A stretch of DNA of 64,000 nucleotides from Nonomuraea dietziae. Its GTDB lineage: Bacteria > Actinomycetota > Actinomycetes > Streptosporangiales > Streptosporangiaceae. The DNA is taken from positions 1,612,001 through 1,676,000 of the forward strand of contig NZ_JACIBV010000001.1 of NCBI RefSeq assembly GCF_014195505.1, read 5' to 3'. The notes under the pieces are model-generated. The model was not told the origin of the DNA. It saw only the letters and a program-made list of their open reading frames with translations, and searched no databases. Both the position numbers and the translations under genes were made by a program. This document shows positions 43,778-52,750 of the stretch, piece by piece (position 1 is the stretch's first letter; each line of letters begins with the position of its first letter).

Positions 43778-44961
43778 CGGGAGCCGTCCGCGCCGGTGAG
43801 GAAGCGCCGCGCGGCCTCGGCGAAGACGCGGGTGCAGCGGACGATCTCCTCGACCTCGACGAACTCGTCGGCCTGGTGGGCGATCCACTTGCCGCCTGGC
43901 CCGTAGACCACCGAGGGGATCCCGCCCCAGTGCGTCAGGACGGTGCCGTCGGTGGAGCCCGGCACGCCGCCGTACACCGGCTCCTCACCCGTGACCGCGG
44001 TGTGCGCCGCGGCGAGGGCGGTGACGACGGGGTGCTCGACCGGCACCTCGACGGGCGGCCTGTCCACCAGGATGGCCACCCGCGACTCGATGCCGTCGAA
44101 GGAGGCCAGCTCCTCGACCCTGTCGGCCACCTCCTTGTGGGCGACGCCGGGAACGGTGCGCACGTCGACGAAGACGGAGGCGACCGCGGGGATGACGTTG
44201 ACCTGCTCCTGGCTGCCCGCCTGGACGACGGTCGGTGTGACGTACACCTCGCCGAGGTGCTCGTGCGCGGGGTGGGCGGCCTGCAGCTCCTCCTGGTAGG
44301 CGCGCAGGGCGACCAGGAGGGCGCCCACCGCCTGGATCGGGTTGCGCCCGTGCTGCGGCATCGCGCCGTGCGCCATCTTGCCGGTGAAGTCGACGCGCAA
44401 CCGCAGCGCCCCCTTGGCGACCGCGCAGATCTCCCCCGCCTCGGGCTCGGCCACGATCGCCGCGTCGACACCCTCCGAGAGGGCGGAGTTGACGAAGTGG
44501 TGGGCGCCGATCATCAGGCCCTCCTCGTCGGCCAGCGCGCACACCTTGATCCGGCCGGGGAAGGGTCCCGCCAGCTGCAGCGCCCTGGTGGCGTACATGA
44601 CGGCGGCCAGACCCGACTTCATGTCGGCGCTGCCGCGCCCCCACAGCCTGCCGTCGCGGATCTCGCCGCCGAACGGGTCTACGGTCCACTCCGACAGGTC
44701 GCCCTCGGTCACCACGTCGGTGTGACCCTCGAACATCAGCGTCGGGCCCTCGCCTCCGCCGCCCTCGACCACGGCGACGACGTTCGGCCTGCCGGGGGCG
44801 GCCTCCTCGACCACGACCTCCCAGCCCCACGCGCGCATCCTCGCCTCGACCAGGTCGGCGGCGGGCTGCTCGCTGCGCCCGCGGGCGGGGTCGTTGGTGC
44901 TCGGGACGCGGACCAGTTCCTGGGTGAACTCCACGACTCCCTGGGCATCGATCTCGATCAC
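43774..44961 (-). CDS. M20-family metallopeptidase (ArgE/DapE/ACY1-like)
   Basis: 395 aa from the GTG at 44961, overlapping the ATPase stop (GTGA) with GGAGG 7 nt upstream. Dizinc ligands are visible: His in MFEGHTDVV, Asp in RGSADMKSG, the Glu-Glu pair in ALADEEGLM, Glu in VAEPEAGE and a C-terminal His in WIAHQADEF. A dimerisation domain is inserted at ~180-290 (MAHGAMPQHGRNPIQA). Removes an acyl group or dipeptide N-terminus in the cytoplasm. In this operon it may deacetylate an N-acetylated amino sugar peptide or peptide; not determined. Confidence 0.9.
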   Translation of the reverse strand: MIEIDAQGVVEFTQELVRVPSTNDPARGRSEQPAADLVEARMRAWGWEVVVEEAAPGRPNVVAVVEGGGGEGPTLMFEGHTDVVTEGDLSEWTVDPFGGEIRDGRLWGRGSADMKSGLAAVMYATRALQLAGPFPGRIKVCALADEEGLMIGAHHFVNSALSEGVDAAIVAEPEAGEICAVAKGALRLRVDFTGKMAHGAMPQHGRNPIQAVGALLVALRAYQEELQAAHPAHEHLGEVYVTPTVVQAGSQEQVNVIPAVASVFVDVRTVPGVAHKEVADRVEELASFDGIESRVAILVDRPPVEVPVEHPVVTALAAAHTAVTGEEPVYGGVPGSTDGTVLTHWGGIPSVVYGPGGKWIAHQADEFVEVEEIVRCTRVFAEAARRFLTGADGSR

Positions 44962-45743
44962 AGCAGTCCCTCCAGAGTGGGTACGGCCTGCAGCAGCGTC
45001 CGCGTGTAGTCGTGCTGGGGACGGGACCACACGTCGTCGACGAGGCCGCGCTCGACGACGACGCCGCGGTGCATGACCGCGACGGACTCGCACACGTGCC
45101 GCACGACGGAAAGGTCGTGCGAGACGAAGACCAGGGTGAGGCCGTGCGTGTCGATGAGGTCGGCCAGCAGGTTCAGGATCTGGCCGCGCACGGAGACGTC
45201 GAGCGCGCTGACCGGCTCGTCGGCCACCAGCACCTTGGGGTTGGGCGCGAGGGCGCGGGCGATGGCGATGCGCTGGCGCTGCCCGCCCGAGAACTGGTGC
45301 GGGTAGCGGTCGGCCGCCGACGCGGGCAGGCCGACCTCGGTCAGCAGCTGGGCCACGCGGTCGCCGACGGGCCTGCCGAGGGCGACGAGGGGCTCGGCGA
45401 CGATGTCGCGGACCCTCATCCGCGGGTCCAGCGAGCTCATCGGGTCCTGGAAGACGATCTGCAGGTCGTCGCGCAGGAAGCGCAGCTGACGTTCGCCGAG
45501 CCCGGTGATCTCCCTGCCCTCGAAGCGGACCGAGCCGCTGGTGGGCCTGTCGAGCCCGCACAGCAGGCGCAGCAGGGTGGACTTGCCCGAACCCGACTCG
45601 CCGACGATCCCGAACCGCTCGCCGCGCCCGATGTCGAGCGACACCCCGCGCAGCGCCTCGACGCCGGGTTTGAAGCGCGAGGCGCGGTAGACGCGGGTGA
45701 GGTCGCGGGCCTCAATCACGGGGGTGCCAGCAGGCGTAGGCAT
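44958..45743 (-). CDS. Oligopeptide-type ABC transporter ATP-binding protein (DppF/OppF-like)
   Basis: 261 aa. Walker [11 protein letters not shown]-loop IVFQDPMSSLDP, signature FSGGQRQRIAIARAL, Walker B VLVADEPVSALD and H-loop FVSHDLSVV. Energises uptake with the second ATPase upstream, with which it overlaps by 32 bp. Lacks the long C-terminal cysteine cluster, as in short DppF proteins. Fourth to fifth gene of the FadR-controlled operon. Confidence 0.93.
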   Translation of the reverse strand: MPTPAGTPVIEARDLTRVYRASRFKPGVEALRGVSLDIGRGERFGIVGESGSGKSTLLRLLCGLDRPTSGSVRFEGREITGLGERQLRFLRDDLQIVFQDPMSSLDPRMRVRDIVAEPLVALGRPVGDRVAQLLTEVGLPASAADRYPHQFSGGQRQRIAIARALAPNPKVLVADEPVSALDVSVRGQILNLLADLIDTHGLTLVFVSHDLSVVRHVCESVAVMHRGVVVERGLVDDVWSRPQHDYTRTLLQAVPTLEGLL

Positions 45744-46608
45744 GGCCCTCTCCTGTCAACGCTGGGTCGCTCTCGCAGGCCGGCGAGGCGTGGGCGCACC
45801 TGTCCCTGAAGGGGCAGCCCGAGGGGAACCTGGAGGGGACGGCGCCGGGGATGATGGGCAGGCGGGTGCCTCGGGGCGTGAGCTTCGAGGCGGCCAGCAG
45901 GCCCTCGGTGTAGCGGTGGCGGGGGTTGGTGAACACCTCGCGCAGGGGGCCGCTCTCCACGACGCGCCCGCCGTACATCACGAGCACCCGCGAGCAGACG
46001 GAGGCGACGACGGCCAGGTCATGGGTGATGAACAGCACGGCGGGGGCGAGCTCGACGATCAGCTCCAGCATCTGCTTCTGGACGGTCACGTCGAGCGCGG
46101 TGGTGGGCTCGTCGCAGATGAGCAGCGAAGGCTCGTTGGCCAGCGCGATGGCCAGCATCACCCGCTGCCGCTGGCCGCCCGACAGCTGGTGCGGGTAGGC
46201 GCGCGGAGCCTCGACTCCCACCCGCCCTAGCAGGTCGAGCGCGCGCTCCCTGGCCTCGGCGCGCGGCACGCCGTGCAGCGTCATGACCTCCGAGACCTGC
46301 GCGCCGACCCGCATGGTGGGGTTGAGCGCGGTCATCGGCTCCTGGAAGACCATCGACACGACCCTGCCCCGCAGGCCCTTCACCCGCTTGTCCGGCACGC
46401 CGAGCAGCGGCTGGTCCTGGAGCGTGGCCGAGCCCGTGGCGCTGACGCCCTCGGGCAGCAGCCCCATCAGCGAGAGCGCGGTGAGCGACTTGCCCGAGCC
46501 CGACTCGCCGATCAGGCCGACGCGCTCGCCCGGCGCGATGCCGAACGACACCTCCCGCACCAGCTCCACGCCGTCGGCCCTGACGGTGAGTGCCTCAACG
46601 CTCAGCAC
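45712..46608 (-). CDS. Oligopeptide-type ABC transporter ATP-binding protein (DppD/OppD-like)
   Basis: 298 aa. Walker [11 protein letters not shown]-loop [12 protein letters not shown], signature [15 protein letters not shown], Walker [12 protein letters not shown] and H-loop FITHDLAVV. The C-terminal Opp region has the cysteine cluster [22 protein letters not shown], which in homologues can hold a [4Fe-4S] cluster. Works with the downstream ATPase and two permeases. Confidence 0.93.
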   Translation of the reverse strand: MLSVEALTVRADGVELVREVSFGIAPGERVGLIGESGSGKSLTALSLMGLLPEGVSATGSATLQDQPLLGVPDKRVKGLRGRVVSMVFQEPMTALNPTMRVGAQVSEVMTLHGVPRAEARERALDLLGRVGVEAPRAYPHQLSGGQRQRVMLAIALANEPSLLICDEPTTALDVTVQKQMLELIVELAPAVLFITHDLAVVASVCSRVLVMYGGRVVESGPLREVFTNPRHRYTEGLLAASKLTPRGTRLPIIPGAVPSRFPSGCPFRDRCAHASPACESDPALTGEGHAYACWHPRD

Positions 46609-47416
46609 GGATCCTCCTGAGCTTGGGGTCGAGGTGGTCGCGCAGGCCGTCGCCGAGGAGGTTGAAGCCGAGGACGGCCAGCGCGATCGCGAGCCCTGGC
46701 CACAGGGCCAGGCGCGGCGTGGAGAACAGCAGTTCCTGCGCCTCCTGCAGCATCCTGCCCCACGAGGGGGTCGGCGGGCGGGTGCCGAAGCCGAGGAACG
46801 ACAGCGCGGCCTCGGCCAGGATGGCGATGGCGAAGGAGACCGACGCCTGCACGATGAGCATGGAGCCGATGTTGGGCAGGACGTGCCGCAGCGCGATGGC
46901 GGGGCCGCGCCGTCCCGCGGCGCGGGCGGCCATGATGTAGTCGGTCACCATGACCTGCATCGTCGCCGCGCGCGCGATGCGGGCGAAGGCGGGCACCGTG
47001 GCCACGCCGATCGCGATCATCGCGGTGAGCGTGCCCGCGCCGTAGACGGCGCCGAGCATGACCGCGAGCAGCAGCGCGGGAAAGGCGAAGACCAGGTCGT
47101 TGACCCGCATGATCAGTTCGGAGAGCCAGCCCCGCGGCGTCATGCCGGCGAGCATGCCCAGCGGCGTGCCGATCACGGCGGCGATGCCGACCGCGACGAT
47201 GCCGACGTACAGCGTGGTGCGCGCGCCGACCATGAGCTGGCTGAGCGTGTCGCGGCCGAACTTGTCGGTGCCGAGCAGGTAGTCGCCGCCGGGCGGGGCG
47301 AGCCGGTGGGCGGCGTCCACGAGCGTGGGGTCGTGCGGTGTCCAGACGAACGACACCAGCGCGGCCACCACGGTGAGGCCGACCAGGACGGCGCCGATGA
47401 CCAGGTTCCCTCTCAT
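46595..47416 (-). CDS. Peptide-type ABC transporter permease (DppC/OppC-like)
   Basis: 273 aa from the ATG at 47416 (ATGA overlap with permease 1); the longer frame to 47824 is a shadow. Six membrane segments, and a DppC N-terminus with LLGTDKFGRDTLSQLMVGAR. The EAA loop contacting the ATPases is YIMAARAAGRRGPAIALRHVLPN, and the end is ALSFLGFGTRPPTPSWGRML. Second pore subunit of the importer. Confidence 0.93.
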   Translation of the reverse strand: MRGNLVIGAVLVGLTVVAALVSFVWTPHDPTLVDAAHRLAPPGGDYLLGTDKFGRDTLSQLMVGARTTLYVGIVAVGIAAVIGTPLGMLAGMTPRGWLSELIMRVNDLVFAFPALLLAVMLGAVYGAGTLTAMIAIGVATVPAFARIARAATMQVMVTDYIMAARAAGRRGPAIALRHVLPNIGSMLIVQASVSFAIAILAEAALSFLGFGTRPPTPSWGRMLQEAQELLFSTPRLALWPGLAIALAVLGFNLLGDGLRDHLDPKLRRIRAER

Positions 47417-48351
47417 CGCAACCTCGGATCGAGGACGGCGTAGGCGACGTCCACCACGAAGTTCACCAGCAGGACGGCCACGACGAGCACCATGACCACC
47501 CCCTGGACGAGCAGCAGGTCGCGCTGGGCCACGCCGTTGAGCAGCAGGTCGCCGAGCCCAGGGATGACGAAGACCCGCTCGACGACGACCGCGCCGATCA
47601 GCAGCGTGGCCAGCTGGAGCCCGAGCACGGTGACGACCGGGATGGCCGCGTTGCGCAGGCCGTGCCGCCACAGCGCGCCCATGCGCCCCCTTCCCTTGGC
47701 GCGCGCGGTGCGCAGGTAGTCCTCGCGCATCACCTCGAGCACCGCGCTGCGCACGTACCGGGTGAGCACCGCGCCCTGCACCAGCCCGAGCGACAGCCAC
47801 GGCAGCAGCAGCGACTGGAACCACAGTGAGGGGTCCTCCGTCAGCGGCACGTAGCCGCCCGACGGCAGCGCCTGGGCCTGAACCGCGAAGACGAAGACCA
47901 GCAGGATGCCCGCGAGGAAGGCCGGGACGGCGATGCCGACCTGGCTGGCGGCGCTGATGAGCGCCCCGAGCGGGTTGCGGTGGTGGACCGCCGCGAAGGT
48001 GCCTGCGGGGACCGCGACGATCAGGGCGATCACCATCCCGCCGACGACCAGCGTGAGCGTGACGCCGAGGCGCTCGCCGATCTGCTGGCCGATGGGCGAG
48101 CTGGTGACGTAGGAGACGCCGAAGTCACCGGCGGCCAGCCCGCCGATCCAGTCGAGGAACTGGGTGAGCGGCGGCCGGTCGGTGCCCCACTGCCTGCGCA
48201 GCGCCTCGATCGCCTCGGGAGTGGCGTTGACGCCCAGTGCGACCTCGGCGGGGTCGCCTGGCAGCAGCGCCATGAAGGCGAAGACGACCACACCCGCGGT
48301 CGCGGTGCTCGCCAGAAGCACCGCGACGCGCTTGGCCAGGTACGAGATCAC
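47413..48351 (-). CDS. Peptide-type ABC transporter permease (DppB/OppB-like)
   Basis: 312 aa, GTG start overlapping the binding-protein stop (GTGA). N-terminal helix, then LLPGDPAEVALG and WGTDRPPLTQFLDWIGGLAAGDFGVSY as in DppB. EAA loop YLRTARAKGRGRMGALWRHGLRNAAIPVV; C-terminal GLGDLLLNGVAQRD. First pore subunit. Confidence 0.93.
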   Translation of the reverse strand: MISYLAKRVAVLLASTATAGVVVFAFMALLPGDPAEVALGVNATPEAIEALRRQWGTDRPPLTQFLDWIGGLAAGDFGVSYVTSSPIGQQIGERLGVTLTLVVGGMVIALIVAVPAGTFAAVHHRNPLGALISAASQVGIAVPAFLAGILLVFVFAVQAQALPSGGYVPLTEDPSLWFQSLLLPWLSLGLVQGAVLTRYVRSAVLEVMREDYLRTARAKGRGRMGALWRHGLRNAAIPVVTVLGLQLATLLIGAVVVERVFVIPGLGDLLLNGVAQRDLLLVQGVVMVLVVAVLLVNFVVDVAYAVLDPRLR

Positions 48352-49832
48352 CGCTTGGTGAGGGCCGTGAAGTCGAAGGCCTCGGAGATGCCGTTCTTCG
48401 GCAGCCCGCCGGTGATGTCCTTCTTGGCCACGATGAGGTTCGGGAAGAGGAACAGCCAGTCGGCGGCGGCGTCCTCGGACAGCAGCTTGGCTGCCGCCTT
48501 CAGGTCGGCGGCCTGCTCCTGCTCGGTGCCGGAGTCGGCGGAGGCCAGCAGCTTGCCGAACTCGGGGTTGTCGTAACGGAAGTAGTACGACTTGTCAGCG
48601 AAGATGCCCATGTCGCGGGGCTCGACGTGGTTGATGATGGACAGGTCGTAGTCGCCCTGCTTGAACACCACGTCCAGCCATCTGGCGGGGAACTCCAGCG
48701 GATCGATCTCCGCGGTGATCCCGACCTGGGCCAGCTGCGACTTGACCACCTGCGCCGCGGCGACCGCGTAGGGCAGGTTGGGGATGCGCATCTTCACGTT
48801 GTGTGTCTTGCCGCCGAGCAGTTCCTTGGCCTTGGCGACGTCGTAGGGGTAGTCGCCGGTGCGGTCCTCGTACCAGGGGTCGGTGGGCGGCACCATGCTG
48901 CCGATGAGCTGGCCGCGCCCCGCCCAGGCGGTGTCGAGCAGCGCCCTGTGGTCGATGGCGTGGCGGACGGCCTGCCGTACCTTCTTGTCGTTGAAGGGCG
49001 GGCGGGAGTTGTTCATCGACAGCACCACCTCGCCGTTGGTGGTGCCCTCGACGACCTGGAAGCGGTTGGTGTCGGCGAACTGCGCGAGCGACTCGGGCGC
49101 CTGGACCGCGGAGATGATGTCGATGCCGCCGGTGAGCAGCGCGTTGTTCATCGCCGTGGCGTCCTTGAAGTACTTCAGCGTGATCTGCGGGACCTGCGGC
49201 TTGGTCCCCCAGTACTTCTCGTTGGCGGTGAGCTGGATGGAGTCGCCGCGCTTCCACGAGCCGAGCTGGTAGGGGCCGGTGCCGACCGGCTTGTTGGCCA
49301 GGTCGGCCACTCCCGTGCGGCTGAACATCGCGCCGAGCCTGGTGGCCATCGAGTAGAGCCAGCCGTTGCTCGGCTGCTTCAGCGTCACGACGGCGGTGGA
49401 GTCGTCCTTCTTCTCCACCTTGTCGACGACGTCCATCTGACTCTTGATCTTCAGCTTCCAGTCGCTCTTCACCCTGTTGATGGAGAAGACGACGTCGTCG
49501 GCGGTGAACGGCGCGCCGTTGGTGAAGGTGACGCCCTTGCGCAGGGTGAAGGTGTAGGTCTTGTTGTCGGGCGAGACCTCCCACTTCTCCGCGAGGAGGG
49601 GCTGGATCTTGCCGTCCTGGTCGAGCTTGACCAGGCCCTCGTAGACGTTGACCAGCAACGCCTGGGGGATGGCAGCGCCCTCCGTGGCGGTGAAGTCGAG
49701 GTTGGCGGGCTCGGCGACGAAGCCCACCGCGAGCGGCTTGGTCGCGGTCGTGGGGGTCGCGGCGGAGCCGCCACCGCAGGCCGCGCTGAGAAGGAGGCCG
49801 CCGAGGGCGACCCAGGTGCCGATGCGCCTCAT
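48348..49832 (-). CDS. ABC transporter solute-binding lipoprotein, family 5 (DppA/OppA-like)
   Basis: 494 aa. Lipoprotein signal with lipobox LLSAACG and lipidated Cys19, so it is anchored outside the membrane. The SBP-5 fold shows LLAEKWEVSPDNKTYTFTLRKGV, FTADDVVFSINRV, KPVGTGPYQL, IDHRALLDTAWAG and WYEDRTGDYPYDVAKAKELL. Captures a peptide-like or oligosaccharide solute for the coupled permeases. GGAGG precedes the ATG. First gene of the operon, 18 bp from the FadR-type operator it shares with the divergent GntR gene. Confidence 0.92.
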   Translation of the reverse strand: MRRIGTWVALGGLLLSAACGGGSAATPTTATKPLAVGFVAEPANLDFTATEGAAIPQALLVNVYEGLVKLDQDGKIQPLLAEKWEVSPDNKTYTFTLRKGVTFTNGAPFTADDVVFSINRVKSDWKLKIKSQMDVVDKVEKKDDSTAVVTLKQPSNGWLYSMATRLGAMFSRTGVADLANKPVGTGPYQLGSWKRGDSIQLTANEKYWGTKPQVPQITLKYFKDATAMNNALLTGGIDIISAVQAPESLAQFADTNRFQVVEGTTNGEVVLSMNNSRPPFNDKKVRQAVRHAIDHRALLDTAWAGRGQLIGSMVPPTDPWYEDRTGDYPYDVAKAKELLGGKTHNVKMRIPNLPYAVAAAQVVKSQLAQVGITAEIDPLEFPARWLDVVFKQGDYDLSIINHVEPRDMGIFADKSYYFRYDNPEFGKLLASADSGTEQEQAADLKAAAKLLSEDAAADWLFLFPNLIVAKKDITGGLPKNGISEAFDFTALTKR

Positions 49833-49849
49833 GCCTTAAGCCTCCTGGC

Positions 49850-49873
49850 TAGTGCACTGGTCTGACCAGTAGG
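49850..49873. promoter_or_regulatory. FadR-type GntR operator between gntR and the transporter-lyase operon
   Basis: Core ACTGGTCTGACCAGT (49856-49870), a perfect 7-1-7 palindrome, in a 24-bp block with 23 positions identical to 37483-37506. It lies in the 87-bp gap between the divergent binding-protein (49832) and GntR (49920) starts, so it can regulate both. Confidence 0.85.
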
Positions 49874-49919
49874 CTACGCACACTGCCAGCCCAGGACTTT
49901 CCGGTCAAGAGGGGGCGTG

Positions 49920-50645
49920 ATGGGCGGACCTCGGTTCCAACCTGTACGGACTGTCCGTGCTTACGAGCGCATCGTCGAGCAGATCGAGCAGGCCGTCGAG
50001 AGCGGTGAGCTGCGCCCTGGCGAGCGGCTGCCGAGCGAGCGCGACCTGATGGTGCAGTTCTCGGTGAGCCGTTCCACGGTGCGCGAGGCGCTGCGGGTCC
50101 TGCAGGCGCGCGGGATGGTGCGCTCCAGGCCTGGCGATCCGAACGGCGCGGAGGTGCTGCCCTTCACCCCCGCCGCGCTGCACAAGTCGATGACGACGCT
50201 GGCCAGGGTCGACGAGCTGTCGCTGGCCGAGCTCGTGCAGTTCAGGATGGTGCTGGAGGGCGCCGCCTACCTGCTCGCCGCCAGGCTCCACACCCCCTCG
50301 CAGCTGGCCGACATGGACGCGGCGATCGCGCGGATGCGGGCCGCCGAGGGCGAGGAGGCCTTCGGCGCGGCGGACGTGGACTTCCACGACGCGGTGGCGC
50401 GGGCCAGCGGCAACAAGCTCATCCTGATCTGCAGCGACGTGGTGCGCTCCATCGTGCTGAACCTGATCGCCGACAAGATCAGGGCTCCCGAGCTGCGCAG
50501 CCGCAGCATCGCCCACCACGAGGAGGCGCTGGCCGCGGTCAGGGCCGGCGACGGCCCGCTGGCGGCCAGGCTGGCCCGCCAGGCGCTGAGCGACTTCTAC
50601 TCGCCCTATCTGCCGGAAGGCGCGCTCGACGAGCTCCTGGAGTAG
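49920..50645 (+). CDS. FadR-type GntR regulator of the transporter-lyase regulon
   Basis: 241 aa from the ATG at 49920 (GAGGGGG upstream; a GTG at 49917 is also in frame). The HTH is at residues 14-75 (RAYERIVEQIEQAVESGELRPGERLPSERDLMVQFSVSRSTVREALRVLQARGMV). The FCD domain has the metal/ligand pattern D-x3-H (ADVDFHDAVA) and later His residues (IAHHEEALAAV), typical of members sensing small carboxylates or uronates. Divergent from the operon and next to a matching operator; an identical site precedes the distant SDR gene. Repressor released by a catabolic intermediate is the likely mode. Confidence 0.9.
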   Translation: MGGPRFQPVRTVRAYERIVEQIEQAVESGELRPGERLPSERDLMVQFSVSRSTVREALRVLQARGMVRSRPGDPNGAEVLPFTPAALHKSMTTLARVDELSLAELVQFRMVLEGAAYLLAARLHTPSQLADMDAAIARMRAAEGEEAFGAADVDFHDAVARASGNKLILICSDVVRSIVLNLIADKIRAPELRSRSIAHHEEALAAVRAGDGPLAARLARQALSDFYSPYLPEGALDELLE

Positions 50646-52052
50646 GCGGGCAGCCTGACCAGGAAGACCGCGCCCCTACCGGGAGGGGAGGCGGCGCTGA
50701 TCGTGCCGCCGTGCGCCTCGACCAGCGCGGCGGCGATCGACAGGCCGAGACCCGTGCCGCCTGAGTCGGCCCCGCGCGCGGGGTCGGCGCGGTAGAAGCG
50801 CTCGAAGACCCTCTCGGCCGCGCCGGGCGGCAGCCCCGGCCCCTGGTCGGCGACCTGCACCACGGCCTGCCCGCCCGACAGGCCCACACCGACCGAGAAG
50901 GGCGTGCCCTCGGGGGTGTGCCTGAGCGCGTTGCCGACCAGGTTGCCGACCACCTGGGTGAGCCGTCCCTCGTCGCCGAGCACGACGACCTCTCCCTCGC
51001 CGCCGTCCAGCCGCTCGAACGTGACCTGGCGGTCGGGAGCGAGGGTCCTGGCGTCGATGACGGCGCCCGCCGCCAGGCTCAGCAGGTCCACGGGGCGCCG
51101 GCCCGAGCGGGCGGCGCTGGTCGAGCCTGGCCAGCAGCAGCAGGTCGTCGACGAGCAGACCCATGTGCGCGGCCCTGTTCTCGATGCGGTCCATCAGCCA
51201 GGTGGTCCTGTCGAGGTCGGGCGCGCCCTGCCTGAACAGCTCGGCGAACCCCCTGATCGAGGTCAGCGGGGTGCGCAGCTCGTGCGAGGCGTCGGCGACG
51301 AACCTGCGCATCAGCTCCGCCGAGCGCCCCGCCGTGTCGGCCGCCGCCTCCCGCTCCCTGACCGCCCTCTCGATCTGGGCCAGCATCCCGTTGAGCGCGC
51401 GCCCCAGCCTGCCCACCTCGGTACGGCGGTGCAGTTGCGGCACGCGTCTGGACAGGTCTCCCCCTGCGATCGCGACGGCCGTCGCCTCGATCTCGCCGAG
51501 GGGGCGCAGGCTGCGCCGTACGAGCCAGTAGCAGGCCAGCCCCAGGACCACGAGCACGCCGCCGCCCACGCCCGCGACGATCACCACGAGGCGGGAGACG
51601 GTGCGGTCGATGTCGGCAAGGCTGATCGCCACGATCCTGGTCGTCCTTTCGGGACCGCCCACCGCGACGGCCCGCCACTCGGGGCCGCCGGGCTGGAGCG
51701 AGCCCACGCTGAAGGGCCTGCCCGCCATGCCCGCCGCCTGCTCGGAGGTCAGCCTCGGCAGGTCGGGCCGGTCGGCGTCGATCGACTCGGCGACGGTCCT
51801 GACCACCTCACCCCCGTCGTCGAGCAGCACCATGTGGAACAGGCCAGGCAGCCGCAGCGGCCTGGGCGGCTCGGGCCGCGGGCCCTCGCCGAGGCTCATG
51901 GGCCTGCCCGCCGCCGTCAGCTGCTGGTCGACCCGCTCGACGAGATAGCCGCGCAGCAACTGCACGGCGAACCCACCGGTCAGCGTGATCGCCAGGGTGA
52001 CCAGCAGCAGGGTGGTGGAGACCAGCCTCAGCCACAGCGGCAGCGCCTTCAC
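50606..52052 (-). pseudogene. Two-component sensor histidine kinase, interrupted by a frameshift
   Basis: The N-terminal frame (GTG 52052) encodes a transmembrane helix, a periplasmic sensor, a second helix (VIVAGVGGGVLVVLGLACYWLV), HAMP and HisKA with phospho-acceptor His in FVADASHELRTPLTS, up to LLLLARLDQRRPLG. The ATPase domain (N-box VGNLVGNALRHTPEGT, G-boxes ADQGPGLPPG and GGTGLGLSIA) lies in the next frame to the stop at 50606. The span is 1447 nt, one base over a codon multiple. Dropping one C/G near 51098-51104 restores LGRRPVDLLSL and a 481-aa kinase. Either a recent mutation or a sequencing error. The start overlaps the response-regulator stop (GTGA); the 3' end overlaps the convergent GntR gene by 40 bp. 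Confidence 0.85.
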
Positions 52053-52750
52053 CGGCGGGGTTCCCGCAGGACGTAGCCGACGCCGCGCAGCGTGTGCAGC
52101 AGCCGAGGCTCGCCCCTGTCCAGCTTGCGACGCAGGTAGGAGACGTAGGACTCCACGACACCCGCGTCACCGTCGTAGTCGTGCGACCAGACATGGTCGA
52201 GGATCTGCGCCTTCGACAGCACCCTGCCCGCGTTGAGCATGAAGTAGTGCAGGAGCTTGAACTCCGTCGGCGACAGCGACACGGGCACACCCGCCTTGCG
52301 CACCTGGTGCGCCTCCTCGTCCAGCTCCAGGTCGCCCACCTCCAGCCGGGACGGCGCCGCCTCCCCGCCCCTCGTACGGCGCAGCACCGCCCTGATCCTG
52401 GCCAGCACCTCGTCGAGGCTGAACGGCTTGGTCACGTAGTCGTCGCCGACCCGCAGCCCCGCCACCTTGTCGTCGTGGGCGTCGCGGGCGGTGAGGAAGA
52501 GCACGGGCACCCGCCTGCCGCCGGCCCGCAGCCGGTCGGCGATGGCGAAGCCGTCCAGGTCGGGCAGCATCACGTCGAGGATCACCAGGTCGGGCCTGGA
52601 CTCCTCGGACAGGCGCAGGGCCTGCCTGCCGTCCGCCGCCGCCTCGACCTCGAATCCGGCCAGGCGGAGGCTGGCCGACAGCAGCTCCCTGATGTTCGGC
52701 TCGTCGTCGACGACCAGCAGCCTGGCCTCGGGCGGTCTATCGCCTGGCAC
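52049..52750 (-). CDS. OmpR/PhoB-family response regulator
   Basis: 233 aa. Receiver domain with acidic pocket VVDDEPNI, phospho-acceptor Asp in LVILDVMLPDLDG, Thr in FLTARD and Lys in VTKPFS. Winged-helix output from ~130 (LELDEEAHQVRKAG, LSPTEFKLLHYFMLNAGRVLSK, VVESYVSYLRRKL, RGVGYVLRE). Partner of the frameshifted kinase. Probably controls the adjacent efflux genes. GTG start, overlapping the upstream gene by 14 bp. Confidence 0.93.
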   Translation of the reverse strand: MPGDRPPEARLLVVDDEPNIRELLSASLRLAGFEVEAAADGRQALRLSEESRPDLVILDVMLPDLDGFAIADRLRAGGRRVPVLFLTARDAHDDKVAGLRVGDDYVTKPFSLDEVLARIRAVLRRTRGGEAAPSRLEVGDLELDEEAHQVRKAGVPVSLSPTEFKLLHYFMLNAGRVLSKAQILDHVWSHDYDGDAGVVESYVSYLRRKLDRGEPRLLHTLRGVGYVLREPRR

